From Pseudomonas sp. MPC6 (GTDB taxonomy: Bacteria > Pseudomonadota > Gammaproteobacteria > Pseudomonadales > Pseudomonadaceae): a stretch of DNA of 64,000 bases. Each line of letters opens with the position of its first letter. Position 1 is the first letter of the stretch. The DNA is taken from positions 3,313,001 through 3,377,000 of the forward strand of contig NZ_CP034783.1 in the NCBI RefSeq assembly GCF_006094435.1, given 5' to 3'. A program made the position numbers and the translations under genes. Shown piece by piece: positions 1 through 10,203 of the stretch. Under the pieces are notes generated by a model. The model saw nothing but the letters and a program-made list of their open reading frames with translations. It did no database searches and had not been told where the DNA came from.

Positions 1-58
1 GATGGGCGGTTTCATTCTGCTCACCGCGGTGCTGCCGAGCAGCCTGGCCGCACAGTGA
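1..58 (+). CDS. 3' end of a gene entering from the left (partial)
   Basis: An open frame enters from the left edge and stops with TGA at 56-58. Only 18 codons are visible; they encode a hydrophobic tail ending PSSLAAQ, consistent with the last membrane segment of an integral membrane protein. It converges on the dsdC-like gene, leaving only 8 bases between the two stop codons. The family cannot be told from so little sequence. Confidence 0.45.
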   Translation, partial: MGGFILLTAVLPSSLAAQ

Positions 59-66
59 AACACCTG

Positions 67-1038
67 TCAGCCGAGCAGGTCTTCGTTGTTGCCCAGGGGG
101 GATGATTGACTGGCGCACTCGCGTAACCAGTTCATGAACACCAGCAATCGTTTGGGGAGGGAGTCGAGCGGCGGGTGAACCAGATAATAATCATAGTGGC
201 CCGAGCGGCTGAAGCCGGCGAGGGGCAGCACCAGTTCGCCGCGATCGACGCGCTTCTGCACCAGCTGTTGACGGCCAATCGCGATACCGGCGTGGTTCAT
301 GGCGGCCGTCACGCTCAAATCGGAGCGATCGAAGGTCAAGGTACGTTTGGGCAATGCCGCGAGCAGGTTGTGCTGCTCTGCCCAGAGCGTCCACTCTGCG
401 TCATAGGCCGCGTGATCCCAGGCCAGGGAGTCATGCAAGGTGGTGCAGTGCCGCAGGTTCTGCGGGTTTTCCGCCAGGCGGTGGCGTCGCGCATAGTCGG
501 GACTGCACACGGGGGCGAGCTGTTCGCGCATCAATCGATGGCTCGTCAGCCCGGGGAATTCGCCGTTGGCGTAGTACAGGGCCAGGTCGATTTTGCGGGT
601 GCGGAAATCGACATTGTCATTGCCTACCCGCAGGTCCAGTGACACCAGGGGGTAACGCTCGACAAAGTCCGCCAGCCGCGGAACCAGCCAGCATTGGGCG
701 ATGGAAGGCCTTACATAGAGCGCGATGGAGCCCGCCACTTCAGCTTGTGACGATTGCTCAAGGGCTTCGGACAATTCCCCCATCGCATTCTGCAGTATTT
801 CAAAGATCCGTTCGCCTTCATCGGTCAGGCTGACCTGCCGGGTCAGGCGCTGGAACAGCTTCATCGCCAGCGCGGTTTCCAGCCGGCTTATGCGGTGGCT
901 CACGGCGCTTGCGGTCAAGCACAGTTCCTCCGCCGCACGGGCGAAGCTCAGGTGACGCGCGGCGACCAGAAAGGTGTGAAGGTTCGCAAACTGGCTGCTG
1001 TTGAGCCTGGAACTGATACGAGGAGGAAGGTTGAGCAC
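67..1038 (-). CDS. dsdC: LysR-type D-serine utilisation activator (DsdC)
   Basis: LysR-type regulator of 323 residues. An N-terminal winged helix-turn-helix (about residues 18-77, with AAEELCLTASAVSHRISRLE) is followed by an effector-binding domain. The stretch RPSIAQCWLVP (110-120), GNDNVDFRTRKIDLALYY and FDRSDLSVTAAMNHAGIAIG closely match E. coli DsdC as I recall it. The start is GTG at 1038, preceded by a GAGGG box; no ATG fits the domain better. In E. coli DsdC activates dsdXA with D-serine as inducer. Here it lies downstream of dsdX and dsdA on the same strand rather than divergent, so it may be co-transcribed with its targets. Confidence 0.85.
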   Translation of the reverse strand: MLNLPPRISSRLNSSQFANLHTFLVAARHLSFARAAEELCLTASAVSHRISRLETALAMKLFQRLTRQVSLTDEGERIFEILQNAMGELSEALEQSSQAEVAGSIALYVRPSIAQCWLVPRLADFVERYPLVSLDLRVGNDNVDFRTRKIDLALYYANGEFPGLTSHRLMREQLAPVCSPDYARRHRLAENPQNLRHCTTLHDSLAWDHAAYDAEWTLWAEQHNLLAALPKRTLTFDRSDLSVTAAMNHAGIAIGRQQLVQKRVDRGELVLPLAGFSRSGHYDYYLVHPPLDSLPKRLLVFMNWLRECASQSSPLGNNEDLLG

Positions 1039-1200
1039 GACAGTTTTCCCTCGAGCACAAAAGCCGCCGGGTGCAGGATGCAGTTCCAGCGGTCAAACGG
1101 ACCCGGATGTGGCAAGTCGTTCATCTTGCCACATCCGGTTTTGCGCTTGAATCAGCGAGCACCCGGGCGCATTCCTGCCGCGCGGGTCCCTAGCGCCCGA

Positions 1201-2553
1201 TCAACCCTTGCCGAGCAATTCACGGCCCTTGGCCAGATACGCGTCCATCTCGTCGCCAGGCACCATGTTGCCGCCCGTTGCCCACACCAGATGGGTGGCT
1301 TGCACCATGGCCTGCTCGTCCAGGCCCGCGCGGGCCAGGTAGCCTTGCCGGTCGGCATGGACTCGGGCAATGCCGGGCACGCCGGCGAGCGCGGAGGGCT
1401 CAAGACGCACACCTTCGCTGCGCTCCAGCAGTGCCAGCAAGCTGTACATTTCCTCGTCGCTGACGGTGTAGAAACCATCCAGCAAACGCTGCATGGCCTT
1501 GCCGACAAAACCTGAAGCGCGGCCGACGGCCAGGCCGTCGGCAGCCGTCACGTTGTCAATGCCGAAGTCTTGCACGCTCACTTCGTCGTGCAGCCCGGTA
1601 TAGACGCCCAGCATCATGCACGGCGAGTGAGTGGGCTCGGCGAAGATGCAGTGGACGGCATCCCCGAAGGCCAGCTTCAGGCCGAAGGCCACGCCGCCAG
1701 GCGCGCCACCCACGCCACAGGGCAGATAGACAAACAATGGGTGTTGCGCATCCACGGTGATATTGGCCTGCGCCAATTGCCGTTTCAGGCGCTCGGCGGC
1801 CACCGAGTAACCCAGGAACAGGTTGACCGAGTTTTCATCGTCCACAAAATGGCAGGCGGGATCGGACTCCGCTTGTTGGCGGCCTTGCGCGACGGCCACG
1901 CTGTAATCGGAGGCGTACTCGACAACCGTGACGCCGTGCGAGCGCAACTTGTCTTTCTTCCATTGGCGCGCATCCGCCGACATGTGCACGGTCACCTGGA
2001 AGCCCAGCGCAGCGCCCATGATGCCGATGGACATGCCGAGGTTACCGGTCGAGCCGACGGCAATTTTATACTGGCCGAAAAACGCCCGCGCCTTCTCGCT
2101 GTCCAGCACGGCGTAGTCGTCGTCAAGCGTCAGCAGCTTGCCGGCCAGCGCCAGGTCCTCGGCATGCTTGAGCACTTCATAGATACCGCCGCGCGCCTTG
2201 ATGGAACCCGAAATGGGCAGATGGCTGTCCCGCTTCAGCCACAGCGCCCCGGCCAAGGCCAGGCCGTAGCGCTCGCTCAGCGCTTGCTGCAGGTGTGGCA
2301 CCGGCACCACGTCCGACTCGATAATGCCGCCACTGGCTTGGGTTTCCGGGAACGCACGGCTGAGGTAAGCAGCAAAACGCGCGAGGCGAGCGCTGGCATC
2401 GGCGACATCGGCGGCGGTCAACCCTACATCGCTGATCGCTTCCGCGACCGGCGCCACGCCAGGATTGAACCAGGTGGTTTCTTGCAGCGCGACCAGATCG
2501 CGAATCAAAGGATGACTGGCTTGCCAGCTTTCAAGGGTTTTTCCCAAAATCAT
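1201..2553 (-). CDS. dsdA: D-serine dehydratase (D-serine ammonia-lyase)
   Basis: PLP-dependent cytoplasmic enzyme that converts D-serine to pyruvate and ammonia, detoxifying D-serine and making it a carbon and nitrogen source. It has 450 residues, about the family length. The PLP lysine is Lys119 in [11 protein letters not shown] and the phosphate-binding glycine loop reads [11 protein letters not shown]. The ATG at 2553 has GGA eight bases upstream. It follows the permease gene dsdX by 44 bases, so both are probably on one transcript, and the DsdC-like regulator gene follows 162 bases later. Confidence 0.93.
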   Translation of the reverse strand: MILGKTLESWQASHPLIRDLVALQETTWFNPGVAPVAEAISDVGLTAADVADASARLARFAAYLSRAFPETQASGGIIESDVVPVPHLQQALSERYGLALAGALWLKRDSHLPISGSIKARGGIYEVLKHAEDLALAGKLLTLDDDYAVLDSEKARAFFGQYKIAVGSTGNLGMSIGIMGAALGFQVTVHMSADARQWKKDKLRSHGVTVVEYASDYSVAVAQGRQQAESDPACHFVDDENSVNLFLGYSVAAERLKRQLAQANITVDAQHPLFVYLPCGVGGAPGGVAFGLKLAFGDAVHCIFAEPTHSPCMMLGVYTGLHDEVSVQDFGIDNVTAADGLAVGRASGFVGKAMQRLLDGFYTVSDEEMYSLLALLERSEGVRLEPSALAGVPGIARVHADRQGYLARAGLDEQAMVQATHLVWATGGNMVPGDEMDAYLAKGRELLGKG

Positions 2554-2597
2554 GACGTGGTCCTTTTAAACAGATAAGGCTGAAAATACGGGTTGAT

Positions 2598-3938
2598 TCA
2601 AACGAAGTTCGACAGCAGCAGGGTCAGGCCCAGCGCGACCAGGGACGCCAGCACGGTGGCCAGGGTGAATTTCTTCAAGGCTTCGGCCAGCGAGACCCCC
2701 AGGTATTCCTTGACCACCCAGAAGGCGGAGTCCGTCACATGGGTCCAGCCAATGGCGCCGGCGCCGATGGCGATGCAGATGATTTCCTTGCTCACGCCGG
2801 GATGCGCGCCCAGCATCGGCAGGACCATGCCCGCCGCGCTGATCATGGCCACTGTTGCCGAACCGACGGCGAAGTGCATCAACCCGGCCACCAACCACGC
2901 CAGGACGATGGGATTCATGTTCAATTGCGTCAGCGAACCGGCCAGCGCGTTACCCACGCCGCTGTCGACCAGGATGCCGTTGAATGCCCCACCGGCACCG
3001 ATGATCAACAGAATGCTGGCCAGTGGAGGAAAGCTCTTCTGAGTGTGCGCGAGCAAGTCAGGCATCGATAAGCCGCGACGCAGGCCCAGCGCCCAGTAGG
3101 CGAACACCACGGCAATGGACAGGGCAATCAGCGGCGTGCCGAGGAACGAAATGACACTGAATGCGCCCGAGTCATGGGGCAGGGCGGTCGCGAGGCTTTT
3201 CCCGACCATCAGCAGCAGTGGCAACAGGATGGTCAGCAGCGTCAAACCGAGGCCTGGCAAGTCCCGGGTGGTGCTGTCATCGCAATGTTCGTCGAGGAAC
3301 GCGGCTTGAGTGTCAGGCGCTTCACTCTTGCAGACCAGCTTGATCCACAGCGGCCCGGCAATGATGGCGGTCGGCAGCGCGACAATCAGGCCGTACACGA
3401 TAACCTTGCCGACATCGGCGCCCAGCATCCCGGTAATCGCCATGGCGGCGGGGTGCGGGGGCAACATGCAATGAACGGCCATCAGCGATACGGCCAAGGG
3501 CACGCCCAGGTACAGCAGGTTGATTCTGGTCTCTTTCGCGACCACATAGATCAGCGGAATGAGCAGGACGAATCCCACCTCGAAGAACACGGGGATGCCC
3601 GCAATGAATCCGACGAGCATCATGGCCCATGACGCACGCTCTTTACCCATGGCGCTCAGTAGCGTGCGGGCGATGCGTTCCGCGCCACCGGATTCTTCGA
3701 GCATCTTGCCGAGTATGGCGCCAAGGCCAATGACCGTTGCGAGGAACCCGAGTGTTCCACCGACACCTTTTTCATAGGAAGAGGCCATTTGCGCCAGTGG
3801 CATGCCTGAACCGATCCCCACCACGAAACTCGCTGCGGTCAAGGCCAGGAAGGCGTGGAGGCGGACTTTGACGATTAGGAAAACGATCAGAAAGATGGCG
3901 CAAAACAACACCAGCAAAAGAGTGGGACCGCTGTGCAT
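2598..3938 (-). CDS. dsdX: GntP-family permease, probable D-serine transporter (DsdX)
   Basis: Integral inner-membrane symporter of 446 residues with about 12 hydrophobic helices, of the gluconate:H+ symporter (GntP) family. Motifs include GFIAGIPVFFEVGFVLLIPL and GAGAIGWTHVTDSAFWVVKE, which are typical of GntP/DsdX. The ATG at 3938 is preceded by GGAGA at a 5-base spacing. GntP members carry gluconate, idonate or D-serine; the call of D-serine rests on the adjacent dsdA and dsdC. It is the first gene of the operon, so the regulatory region lies in 3939-4135. Confidence 0.85.
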   Translation of the reverse strand: MHSGPTLLLVLFCAIFLIVFLIVKVRLHAFLALTAASFVVGIGSGMPLAQMASSYEKGVGGTLGFLATVIGLGAILGKMLEESGGAERIARTLLSAMGKERASWAMMLVGFIAGIPVFFEVGFVLLIPLIYVVAKETRINLLYLGVPLAVSLMAVHCMLPPHPAAMAITGMLGADVGKVIVYGLIVALPTAIIAGPLWIKLVCKSEAPDTQAAFLDEHCDDSTTRDLPGLGLTLLTILLPLLLMVGKSLATALPHDSGAFSVISFLGTPLIALSIAVVFAYWALGLRRGLSMPDLLAHTQKSFPPLASILLIIGAGGAFNGILVDSGVGNALAGSLTQLNMNPIVLAWLVAGLMHFAVGSATVAMISAAGMVLPMLGAHPGVSKEIICIAIGAGAIGWTHVTDSAFWVVKEYLGVSLAEALKKFTLATVLASLVALGLTLLLSNFV

Positions 3939-4033
3939 GGTATCTCCTGGAAGAGCTTTTATTGTTGAAATCAGTGATAGGGATCACTGGCTTCGCGGCA
4001 TTAGAGGCCACTCTTCAGGGACTGACAAAGGAT

Positions 4034-4066
4034 GGATCATCAAGGTATGGATGACCTGGGATCATC
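4034..4066. promoter_or_regulatory. Direct repeats upstream of dsdX
   Basis: GGATCATC occurs at 4034-4041 and again at 4059-4066, 25 bases apart from start to start, about 100-130 bases upstream of the dsdX start codon. A related GGGATCAC lies nearer the gene, around 3978-3985. The spacing and position would suit an activator site such as that of DsdC, but no known DsdC consensus is being matched here. Confidence 0.25.
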
Positions 4067-4080
4067 TATAAGGGGGAGGG

Positions 4081-4127
4081 CAAGCCTGGCCCGGCCGTCC
4101 AGAATCGGTGCGACAGGGCCTGGCTTG
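4081..4127. terminator. Imperfect hairpin behind the chemoreceptor gene
   Basis: CAAGCCTGGCCC (4081-4092) pairs with GGGCCTGGCTTG (4116-4127) with one mismatch across a 23-base loop, just beyond the chemoreceptor stop codon. No T-tract follows on the minus strand, so intrinsic termination is doubtful. Confidence 0.3.
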
Positions 4128-4135
4128 TTGCTGCC

Positions 4136-6100
4136 TCAGACCAATTTGAAGCGGCTGACCATGGTTTGCAATTCGCCGCCCAGGCGCGCCAGATCACTGC
4201 TGGCGGCAGCAGAGTCTGTTGCGGCGGCAGCCGACTGTTCCGCGACATCGCGAATACTTGCAACGCTGCGATTGATCCCTTCGGCCACCGAACTCTGTTG
4301 CTCGGCGGCGGTAGCGATCTGCTGATTCATCTGCTGAATATTCGACACGGCAGCGTTGATCGTTGCCAGGACCGCACCGGCTTCCTTGGCCGACCCCACG
4401 GTATGGCCGGCTTCGACGCGGCTCATGCCCATCATCTCTACCGCTCCTTGCGCTCCGGTTTGCAAGGTGCCGATCAGGCCTTCAATCTGCGCCGTCGATT
4501 CCTGGGTGCGGCGGGCCAACGCGCGAACTTCGTCAGCCACCACGGCAAAACCTCGACCGGCATCACCCGCGCGCGCGGCTTCGATAGCCGCGTTGAGGGC
4601 GAGCAGGTTGGTCTGCTCGGCGATACTCTTGATCACATCCAATACCGTGCCGATGTTGGCGCTGTCATGGTTCAGGCGCTCGATGGACTGCGCGGAATGC
4701 TCCACGGTCAGGGCCAGTTTCTCGATGCGCACTATGGTCTGCTGAACCACCAGCGTGCCCTGATTCGCTTGCCGGTCGGCCTGATCGGCGGAGCTGGCTG
4801 CGGCTTCGGCGTTGCGTGCCACATCCTGCACGGTGGCGACCATTTCGTGCATGGCGGTGGCGACCTGTTCGGTTTCCAGCTTCTGCCGGGTAATGCCGGT
4901 GCTGCTCTGTTCCGTGACCGCGGACATTTCCTCGGCAGCGGTCGCCAGTTGTTCAATGCTGCCGCTCAGGCGAGTGAGCAGGTTGCGCAAGCTCAGGGTC
5001 ATGGACTGCATGGCTTGCATCAGCATGCCCAGCTCGTCTTTACGGTCGCTGAGGATGTCTTGCGAAAGGTCGCCGTCAGCGACTTTGCGGGCCAGGCCCA
5101 CCACGCGCTGCAGCGGCACGACGATCATCCGGGCAATCAGCAGGGCGGCCAGCAGGCCCACGATGAAACCCACCAGGGTCGCTACGCCTAACAGGGTCTT
5201 GGCTTGGCTGGCCTGGGATTCGAGGATTTTCAGCTGCAGGTTCACCGCGTCATTGGACGCGGTCGCGGCCTGTGTCGCGCGCTCATTCATTTCAGCCTGG
5301 GTCGTTTTCAGCGTGCGCAGGCTTTGCTGCAGTTCGCCAAAATCCGCCTGGTAGCGTGAGAGCTGGCGCAGTGCGGCGTCGATGTTGCCTTGGGTGGCAG
5401 GGTCGATCAGGCTATTGCGCAATTGCTTGCCGGACTTGTTCACTTTTTCGAAGTGGGCCAGCAACCGATCGGCATACTGCTGCTCGCCGCGCAGGATGAA
5501 GTCTTTTTCACTCCGGCGTGCATTCAGCACGTCCTTGGTCAGGTCGCTGGCCTGGCGAGCAAACTCCAGGGAGCGAAGGCTGTGCTCATCGGCGTTTTCG
5601 CGAATTTCACTGACCGCCGTCGCCGCGAGGCTGGCCTCCAGAGCGTCGAATTGTTTCACCGCCTCCCGCGCCGACACTTCCATGGCGGCCTGGGTTGCAC
5701 GATTCTGGATCGACGCCTGGCTGAGCTCGAGCAATTTATCCTGGTAGTGGTCGACGTCCTGGCTGACCTGTTTCATCAGGGTGATGGTCTGCGGGACGAA
5801 CATGACTTTGAGGCTGTCGGCAGCGATCCGCCGGATCTCGTCGAGGGTGACCACGGCGCTTTGGATGTCCCTGTCATCCCCGCTGATAATGAAGTTCTTC
5901 TCGTGTTGCCGCACCTGGTAGAGCCGGGTGTCGAGCTCCCTGACCTTGAGCACGGTGTCAAAGCGCTTGAGCGTGCGATCAAGGGCATCGAAACTGACCA
6001 GGGCCACCAACAGGTTGACCGACAACACCAGGCCGAAGCCGGTGAGCAGTTTTTTACGAACGCTCATGTCAAGGAAAAAGCTGGCGGAAGCAGAGGCCAT
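4136..6100 (-). CDS. Methyl-accepting chemotaxis protein with a helical (HBM-like) sensor
   Basis: Transmembrane chemoreceptor of 654 residues. TM1 is at about residues 14-36, followed by a periplasmic all-helical region of about 250 residues, then TM2 ([20 protein letters not shown]), HAMP, and a cytoplasmic signalling domain with the conserved hairpin tip [20 protein letters not shown]. The long helical ligand region with FIISGDDRD and FILRGEQQ in its two halves resembles the bimodular HBM sensor of Pseudomonas McpS, a receptor for TCA-cycle acids. The frame is open up to 6364, but that stretch runs through a REP element; ATG 6100 has AGGA eight bases upstream and is chosen. No C-terminal CheR/CheB pentapeptide is present. 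The ligand is not known. Confidence 0.9.
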   Translation of the reverse strand: MASASASFFLDMSVRKKLLTGFGLVLSVNLLVALVSFDALDRTLKRFDTVLKVRELDTRLYQVRQHEKNFIISGDDRDIQSAVVTLDEIRRIAADSLKVMFVPQTITLMKQVSQDVDHYQDKLLELSQASIQNRATQAAMEVSAREAVKQFDALEASLAATAVSEIRENADEHSLRSLEFARQASDLTKDVLNARRSEKDFILRGEQQYADRLLAHFEKVNKSGKQLRNSLIDPATQGNIDAALRQLSRYQADFGELQQSLRTLKTTQAEMNERATQAATASNDAVNLQLKILESQASQAKTLLGVATLVGFIVGLLAALLIARMIVVPLQRVVGLARKVADGDLSQDILSDRKDELGMLMQAMQSMTLSLRNLLTRLSGSIEQLATAAEEMSAVTEQSSTGITRQKLETEQVATAMHEMVATVQDVARNAEAAASSADQADRQANQGTLVVQQTIVRIEKLALTVEHSAQSIERLNHDSANIGTVLDVIKSIAEQTNLLALNAAIEAARAGDAGRGFAVVADEVRALARRTQESTAQIEGLIGTLQTGAQGAVEMMGMSRVEAGHTVGSAKEAGAVLATINAAVSNIQQMNQQIATAAEQQSSVAEGINRSVASIRDVAEQSAAAATDSAAASSDLARLGGELQTMVSRFKLV

Positions 6101-6160
6101 GGTCAAATCCTGTATGGACACATTTATTATTCTGATGAAGGGGCCGATCGTGGCGGCCCC

Positions 6161-6250
6161 TTGTAGGAGCTGGCTTGCCAGCGAAGGCGTCGTCACTGCC
6201 AGCAAATATGCTGACTGACACGCCGCTTTCGCTGGCAAGCCAGCTCCTGC
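6161..6250. repeat. REP inverted pair
   Basis: Two 20-base arms, perfect inverted copies, lie at 6166-6185 (GGAGCTGGCTTGCCAGCGAA) and 6228-6247. This is the typical Pseudomonas extragenic palindromic element (two REPs in opposite orientation) between the NCS1 permease and chemoreceptor genes. Confidence 0.9.
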
Positions 6251-6317
6251 ATCAGCATATTCAATGGCACAACGATGGCATCGTCCAAACAGCCCAGGAC
6301 AGAAACGAAAACAGCGT

Positions 6318-7802
6318 TCAGGCACGCGGCGACCCAGCCGCCCCCATGCGACTGGCCACCACATGGATCAACGCACCGCTGACCGCCCCTATCAGCCAGC
6401 CCCAGTCGCCGATGTTGAACATCAGCCCGAATGCGCCCAGCAAAGCCAGGCTGATCGACAGGCTTCCCGAAACGATCAGCGCGAACAAGGCCTTGGTGTT
6501 CCAGCCGCCCTTGAAGTACAGCGAGCCTTCGGGAGACAGGGTGTACAGATCCTCCAGCTTGATGATCTGCCGCTTCACCAGGTAGTAGTCCGAGACCATG
6601 ATGCCGAACATCGGCCCCAACACTGCGCCGAAGACGCTGACGAAAATCGTGATCGCCTGCGGACTCGACACGAACAGCCACGGGCAGACCAGCACCGACA
6701 GGATCGAGGCGATCAAGCCCCCCAGCCTGAAGTTGATTTTCTGCGGCGCCAGGTTGGCGATGTCATAGGCGGGGGAGACGAAGTTGGCCACGATGTTGAT
6801 GCCCATCGTGGCGACGATGAACGTAATGGCGCCGATGATCGAGACGATCGGGTTATTGATTCTTTCAACGATCAACACGGGGTCCATGATGGCCTCGCCG
6901 AACACTTGTATCGAACCGCCAGTGACAATGACCGTGATTAACGCAAACAGGATGAAGTTGACCGGAAGGCCCCAGAAGTTGCCCTTCTTCATCACGGACT
7001 CGCTCTTGGCAAAGCGTGCAAAGTCACCAAAATTGAGGAGCAGGGCCGCAAAGTAGGCCACGATCAGCATTGCCGCGTTAGCCATCAGGCCAATGGACTC
7101 CCATCCGGTGAACTGTCGGTGGGCCAGCTGCATCGAGAAACTGTCCAGGCCGGTCTTCGAGATAATCCAGCCGGCCAGCACGAACATCACCAGATAAATG
7201 ACCGGACCGCAAAAATCGATGAATTTGCGAATCGTCTCCATACCCGCCAGGAAGATCACCAGCTGAAAGAACCACATGAACGCAAAGCTCATCCAGCCCA
7301 GCGTGGACAGGCCCAGCAGACTGGTGTGGGTCAACTCCGCAGCCGAGGGCATCAAGGTGATGACCAGCACCTGCACCGCCTTGGAAGCGAAATACGTCTG
7401 CACCCCGTACCAGACGATGCCGACGATCCCGCGCACGGTCGCCGCCAGATTGGCGCCCATCACGCCGAAGGACAGGCGCGCGACCACTGGAAACGGAATG
7501 CCGTACTTTTGCGACGGCCTGCCGATCAGGTTCATCAGAAAGTAGACCAGCGTGATCCCGGCAGTCATTGACAGCAACACCTGCCAGCCCGCCAGCCCCA
7601 GAAAGAACAGACTGGCGGCAAAGGTATAACCCCCGACCGAGTGCACGTCGGACATCCACATCGCGAACAGGCTGAACGTGCCCCAGGTTCGCCCCTCCGG
7701 CTGAGTGGGGGCGAGGTCCAGGTTGTAGAGCTGGGTGAGCGTGCTCGGGATATCCACGGCCGGCGCGTAAGGGGGGTCGACGGGTACTGGCGTGATTGCC
7801 AT
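6318..7802 (-). CDS. NCS1-family nucleobase/hydantoin-type permease
   Basis: Integral membrane cation symporter of 494 residues with about 12 helices. The N-terminus carries [20 protein letters not shown], followed by [19 protein letters not shown], the family signature of nucleobase:cation symporter-1 proteins. Relatives carry cytosine, uracil, allantoin, hydantoins or, for hut-linked members, imidazole compounds such as urocanate. ATG 7802 has AGAGGG upstream; the frame extends to 7886, but that extension has no membrane protein character and overlaps the intergenic region. It diverges from an iclR-type gene and sits near hutFG, so a formylated or formimino nitrogen compound is a possible substrate. 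That last step is inference. Confidence 0.85.
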   Translation of the reverse strand: MAITPVPVDPPYAPAVDIPSTLTQLYNLDLAPTQPEGRTWGTFSLFAMWMSDVHSVGGYTFAASLFFLGLAGWQVLLSMTAGITLVYFLMNLIGRPSQKYGIPFPVVARLSFGVMGANLAATVRGIVGIVWYGVQTYFASKAVQVLVITLMPSAAELTHTSLLGLSTLGWMSFAFMWFFQLVIFLAGMETIRKFIDFCGPVIYLVMFVLAGWIISKTGLDSFSMQLAHRQFTGWESIGLMANAAMLIVAYFAALLLNFGDFARFAKSESVMKKGNFWGLPVNFILFALITVIVTGGSIQVFGEAIMDPVLIVERINNPIVSIIGAITFIVATMGINIVANFVSPAYDIANLAPQKINFRLGGLIASILSVLVCPWLFVSSPQAITIFVSVFGAVLGPMFGIMVSDYYLVKRQIIKLEDLYTLSPEGSLYFKGGWNTKALFALIVSGSLSISLALLGAFGLMFNIGDWGWLIGAVSGALIHVVASRMGAAGSPRA

Positions 7803-7915
7803 GTTTTTCGCCCTCTGATGAGCGCCATTCGCGGGCAACGAAATTAGTGTGGCCGTATTTCCCGCAGGATGAGAACACGACTCCAAAACTGATAATAGCT
7901 ACCTATACTGAAGCC

Positions 7916-8653
7916 ATGAACGATTCTGGAACCAAAAGCATCGTCGATCGTGTCCTGCAGGTATTGGCCTGCGTGGCCAAGGCCGGACGGCCGATGGGTG
8001 CCAAGCGCATAGCCTCGCAAGTGGGGATGCCGTTAAGTACGGTTTACCGTCACCTTGCGGTCCTGAAGAAGTGGGGGCTGTTGCAGGAGCACATGACATC
8101 GGGCCTCTTTGCACCGGGGGCCACGGGTGTGCAACTGGCCTGGGGTTTTGATCAGAACTCGAACCTGATCAACCAGAGCCGCGACGAAATCAGCGCACTG
8201 GTGGAACGGACCGGCGAAAGTGTCGGCCTGCTGGTGTACAGCAACGAACAGATGGTCTGCATTGCGATGGAAGAGTGCAACCGGTCGCTGCGCTGCTCCT
8301 TTACCAAGGGCCGCGCGCATTCGTTGATGCATGGCGCATCGGCAAAGAGCCTGCTGGCATTTCTGCCCGAAGAGCTTCGCCAGCGCCTGATGCAGGAGCA
8401 GTTGGGCGACTCGCCGCAATGCCTGCAGGCATTGGAAAAGGAAATCATTGAAATCCGCAGGAACCGTTTCGCCACCAGCGACAGTGAAGTCGACCTGGGC
8501 GTCTGGGGGGTCAGTGTGCCACTGATTTCCCATGATGAAAGTCTCCAGGGCACCATCACGTTGATGGCGCCGTCGCTACGAGTTGGATCACGCGAAGCTG
8601 AGCTGATCAGCCTCACAAGAAAAGCAGGCAGCCGTATCAGCAATCGGTTCTAG
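7916..8653 (+). CDS. IclR-family transcriptional regulator
   Basis: Cytoplasmic regulator of 245 residues. The N-terminal helix-turn-helix (about 20-60, RIASQVGMPLSTVYRHLAVL) is followed by an IclR effector domain with the VGLLVYSNEQMVCIAMEECNR and GRAHSLMHGASAKSLLAFLP regions. The chosen ATG is 7916; a longer open frame to 7796 would overlap the divergent permease gene and has no domain. Placed between a divergent NCS1 permease and a co-directional ABC importer with hutF and hutG, it is the likely controller of both sides. The effector is unknown. Confidence 0.85.
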   Translation: MNDSGTKSIVDRVLQVLACVAKAGRPMGAKRIASQVGMPLSTVYRHLAVLKKWGLLQEHMTSGLFAPGATGVQLAWGFDQNSNLINQSRDEISALVERTGESVGLLVYSNEQMVCIAMEECNRSLRCSFTKGRAHSLMHGASAKSLLAFLPEELRQRLMQEQLGDSPQCLQALEKEIIEIRRNRFATSDSEVDLGVWGVSVPLISHDESLQGTITLMAPSLRVGSREAELISLTRKAGSRISNRF

Positions 8654-8713
8654 CCTGTCGCTTGCCCACTGTTCTGACCCTTTTCAGAACTCACCCTCGC
8701 CGAGGACCCCTTG

Positions 8714-9469
8714 ATGAATGCTTCCAAGTTGCTAAGCCCGATCGCTGCGGTATTTGCCCTGCTCACCATGATCTGTATGCCTGCCCAGGCGGCGGATGAG
8801 GTGATGCGAGTCGGCACCGATGCCACATTCCCGCCAATGGAATTTATCAAGGACGGTCAGCGCACAGGCTTCGATGTCGAATTGATCGAAGCCTTGGGCA
8901 AACAGATGGGCAAGAAAGTTGAATGGGTCGACATCGGTTTCAAAGGGCTGATTCCCGGCCTGATCTCCAACCGGTTCGATGTGGCGGCCTCGGCCATCTA
9001 CATGACCGACGAACGCCGCCAGGTCGTCAACTTCACCGACTCCTACTACCGTGGCGGTCTGGCGGTGCTGGTCCTCAAGGACGACACCACGATCAATAAA
9101 CCCGCCGACCTGGTGGCCGGCAAGAAAGTCACCGCGCAGGTAGGCACCAAATCGATCGAGTTCCTGAAAAACCATTACCCGGCGGTCCAGGTTGTCGAAG
9201 TCGAGAAGAACCAGGCCATGTTCGACCTGCTGACCATCGGCCGGGTCAACGCCGCCGTCACCGGACGGCCAGCCGCGGTGGAATATGCCAAGTCCGAGCC
9301 GCGGGTTCGGGTACTGGATGAAGGCCTGACCACCGAGTTGTATGGTTTTGCCATCCGCAAGAAAGACACCGAACTGGCTCAGCAAATGAACCAGGCGTTG
9401 CAAACCCTGCGCAACAACGGTGAATACGCAGCACTGACACTCAAGTGGTTTGGCACAACAAAAGAATAA
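8714..9469 (+). CDS. Periplasmic amino-acid-binding protein of an ABC importer
   Basis: Solute-binding protein family 3 member of 251 residues. A signal peptide (about residues 1-26) ends ...CMPAQA before ADEVMRVGTDATFPPMEF, the classic start of the mature domain. Conserved FDVELIEALGKQMGKK and DVAASAIYMTDERR follow, as in glutamine, histidine and arginine binders. ATG 8714 is preferred to the TTG three bases earlier, with GAGG eight bases upstream. It leads a three-gene importer operon (binding protein, permease, ATPase) continuing into hutF and hutG. Ligand unknown; a formimino- or formyl-glutamate-like compound is suggested by context only. Confidence 0.9.
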   Translation: MNASKLLSPIAAVFALLTMICMPAQAADEVMRVGTDATFPPMEFIKDGQRTGFDVELIEALGKQMGKKVEWVDIGFKGLIPGLISNRFDVAASAIYMTDERRQVVNFTDSYYRGGLAVLVLKDDTTINKPADLVAGKKVTAQVGTKSIEFLKNHYPAVQVVEVEKNQAMFDLLTIGRVNAAVTGRPAAVEYAKSEPRVRVLDEGLTTELYGFAIRKKDTELAQQMNQALQTLRNNGEYAALTLKWFGTTKE

Positions 9470-9537
9470 TGACCTGATCGCCGTCCTGCGTATTCGCGCC
9501 GGATGTCTTCCAGTGGCTTAACTTGCGGAGTACATAT

Positions 9538-10203
9538 ATGGACCTCGATTTTTCCCCGGTCTGGGCGGGCTGGCGCGCGCTTTTGGCGGGCACCGGCGTC
9601 ACCCTCGAAATCACGGCTGCAGCGCTGGTGCTCAGTTGTATTCTGGGTTTGTTGATCGGGCTTGGTCGGCTGAACAAAGACCGCGCGATCATCTACGGTT
9701 TCTGCACCACCTACCTGACACTGGTACGCGGCACGCCGCTGCTGGTGCAACTGTTCATCCTGTTTTTCGGCTTGCCGCATTTTGGCATTCAGTTGCCTGC
9801 CTATGTGTGCGGCATTTTCGGCCTGGGTATCTACAGCGCGGCCTACGTGTCGGAAATCGTCCGCGGTTCGATTCAGTCGGTCGAAAAAGGCCAGATGGAA
9901 GCCGCGCGCTCGCTGGGCTTGCCGTACCGAATGGCGATGCGCAAGGTCATCCTGCCCCAGGCATTCGTCCGCATGATCCCGGCACTGGGCAACGAGTTCA
10001 TCGCCTTGATCAAGAACTCTGCACTTGTGTCGTTGTTGACCATTGCCGACGTGATGCACGAAGGCGAGAAAATCATCAGCGTGTCCTACCGCTCGCTGGA
10101 AGTGTACCTGGCCATCGCAGTCATCTACTTGATACTCACCGGTACCACGACATTGATTCTGCGTAGAACCGAACAAATGCTGCGTGCGGACGGGAGAGTG
10201 TGA
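9538..10203 (+). CDS. ABC importer permease, polar amino-acid type
   Basis: HisM/GlnP-type inner-membrane permease of 221 residues with about five helices. The EAA loop that docks on the ATPase reads [20 protein letters not shown]. The start ATG 9538 has GGAG seven bases upstream; a TTG at 9523 in the same frame lacks a better site. Its stop codon overlaps the start of the ATPase gene by one base. A single permease gene implies that it works as a homodimer. Confidence 0.9.
   Translation: MDLDFSPVWAGWRALLAGTGVTLEITAAALVLSCILGLLIGLGRLNKDRAIIYGFCTTYLTLVRGTPLLVQLFILFFGLPHFGIQLPAYVCGIFGLGIYSAAYVSEIVRGSIQSVEKGQMEAARSLGLPYRMAMRKVILPQAFVRMIPALGNEFIALIKNSALVSLLTIADVMHEGEKIISVSYRSLEVYLAIAVIYLILTGTTTLILRRTEQMLRADGRV

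Noticed and set aside
6101..6364. N-terminal extension of the chemoreceptor
   Set aside because: It crosses a REP element and the 3' part of the permease gene; ATG 6100 has a good ribosome-binding site and begins just before TM1.
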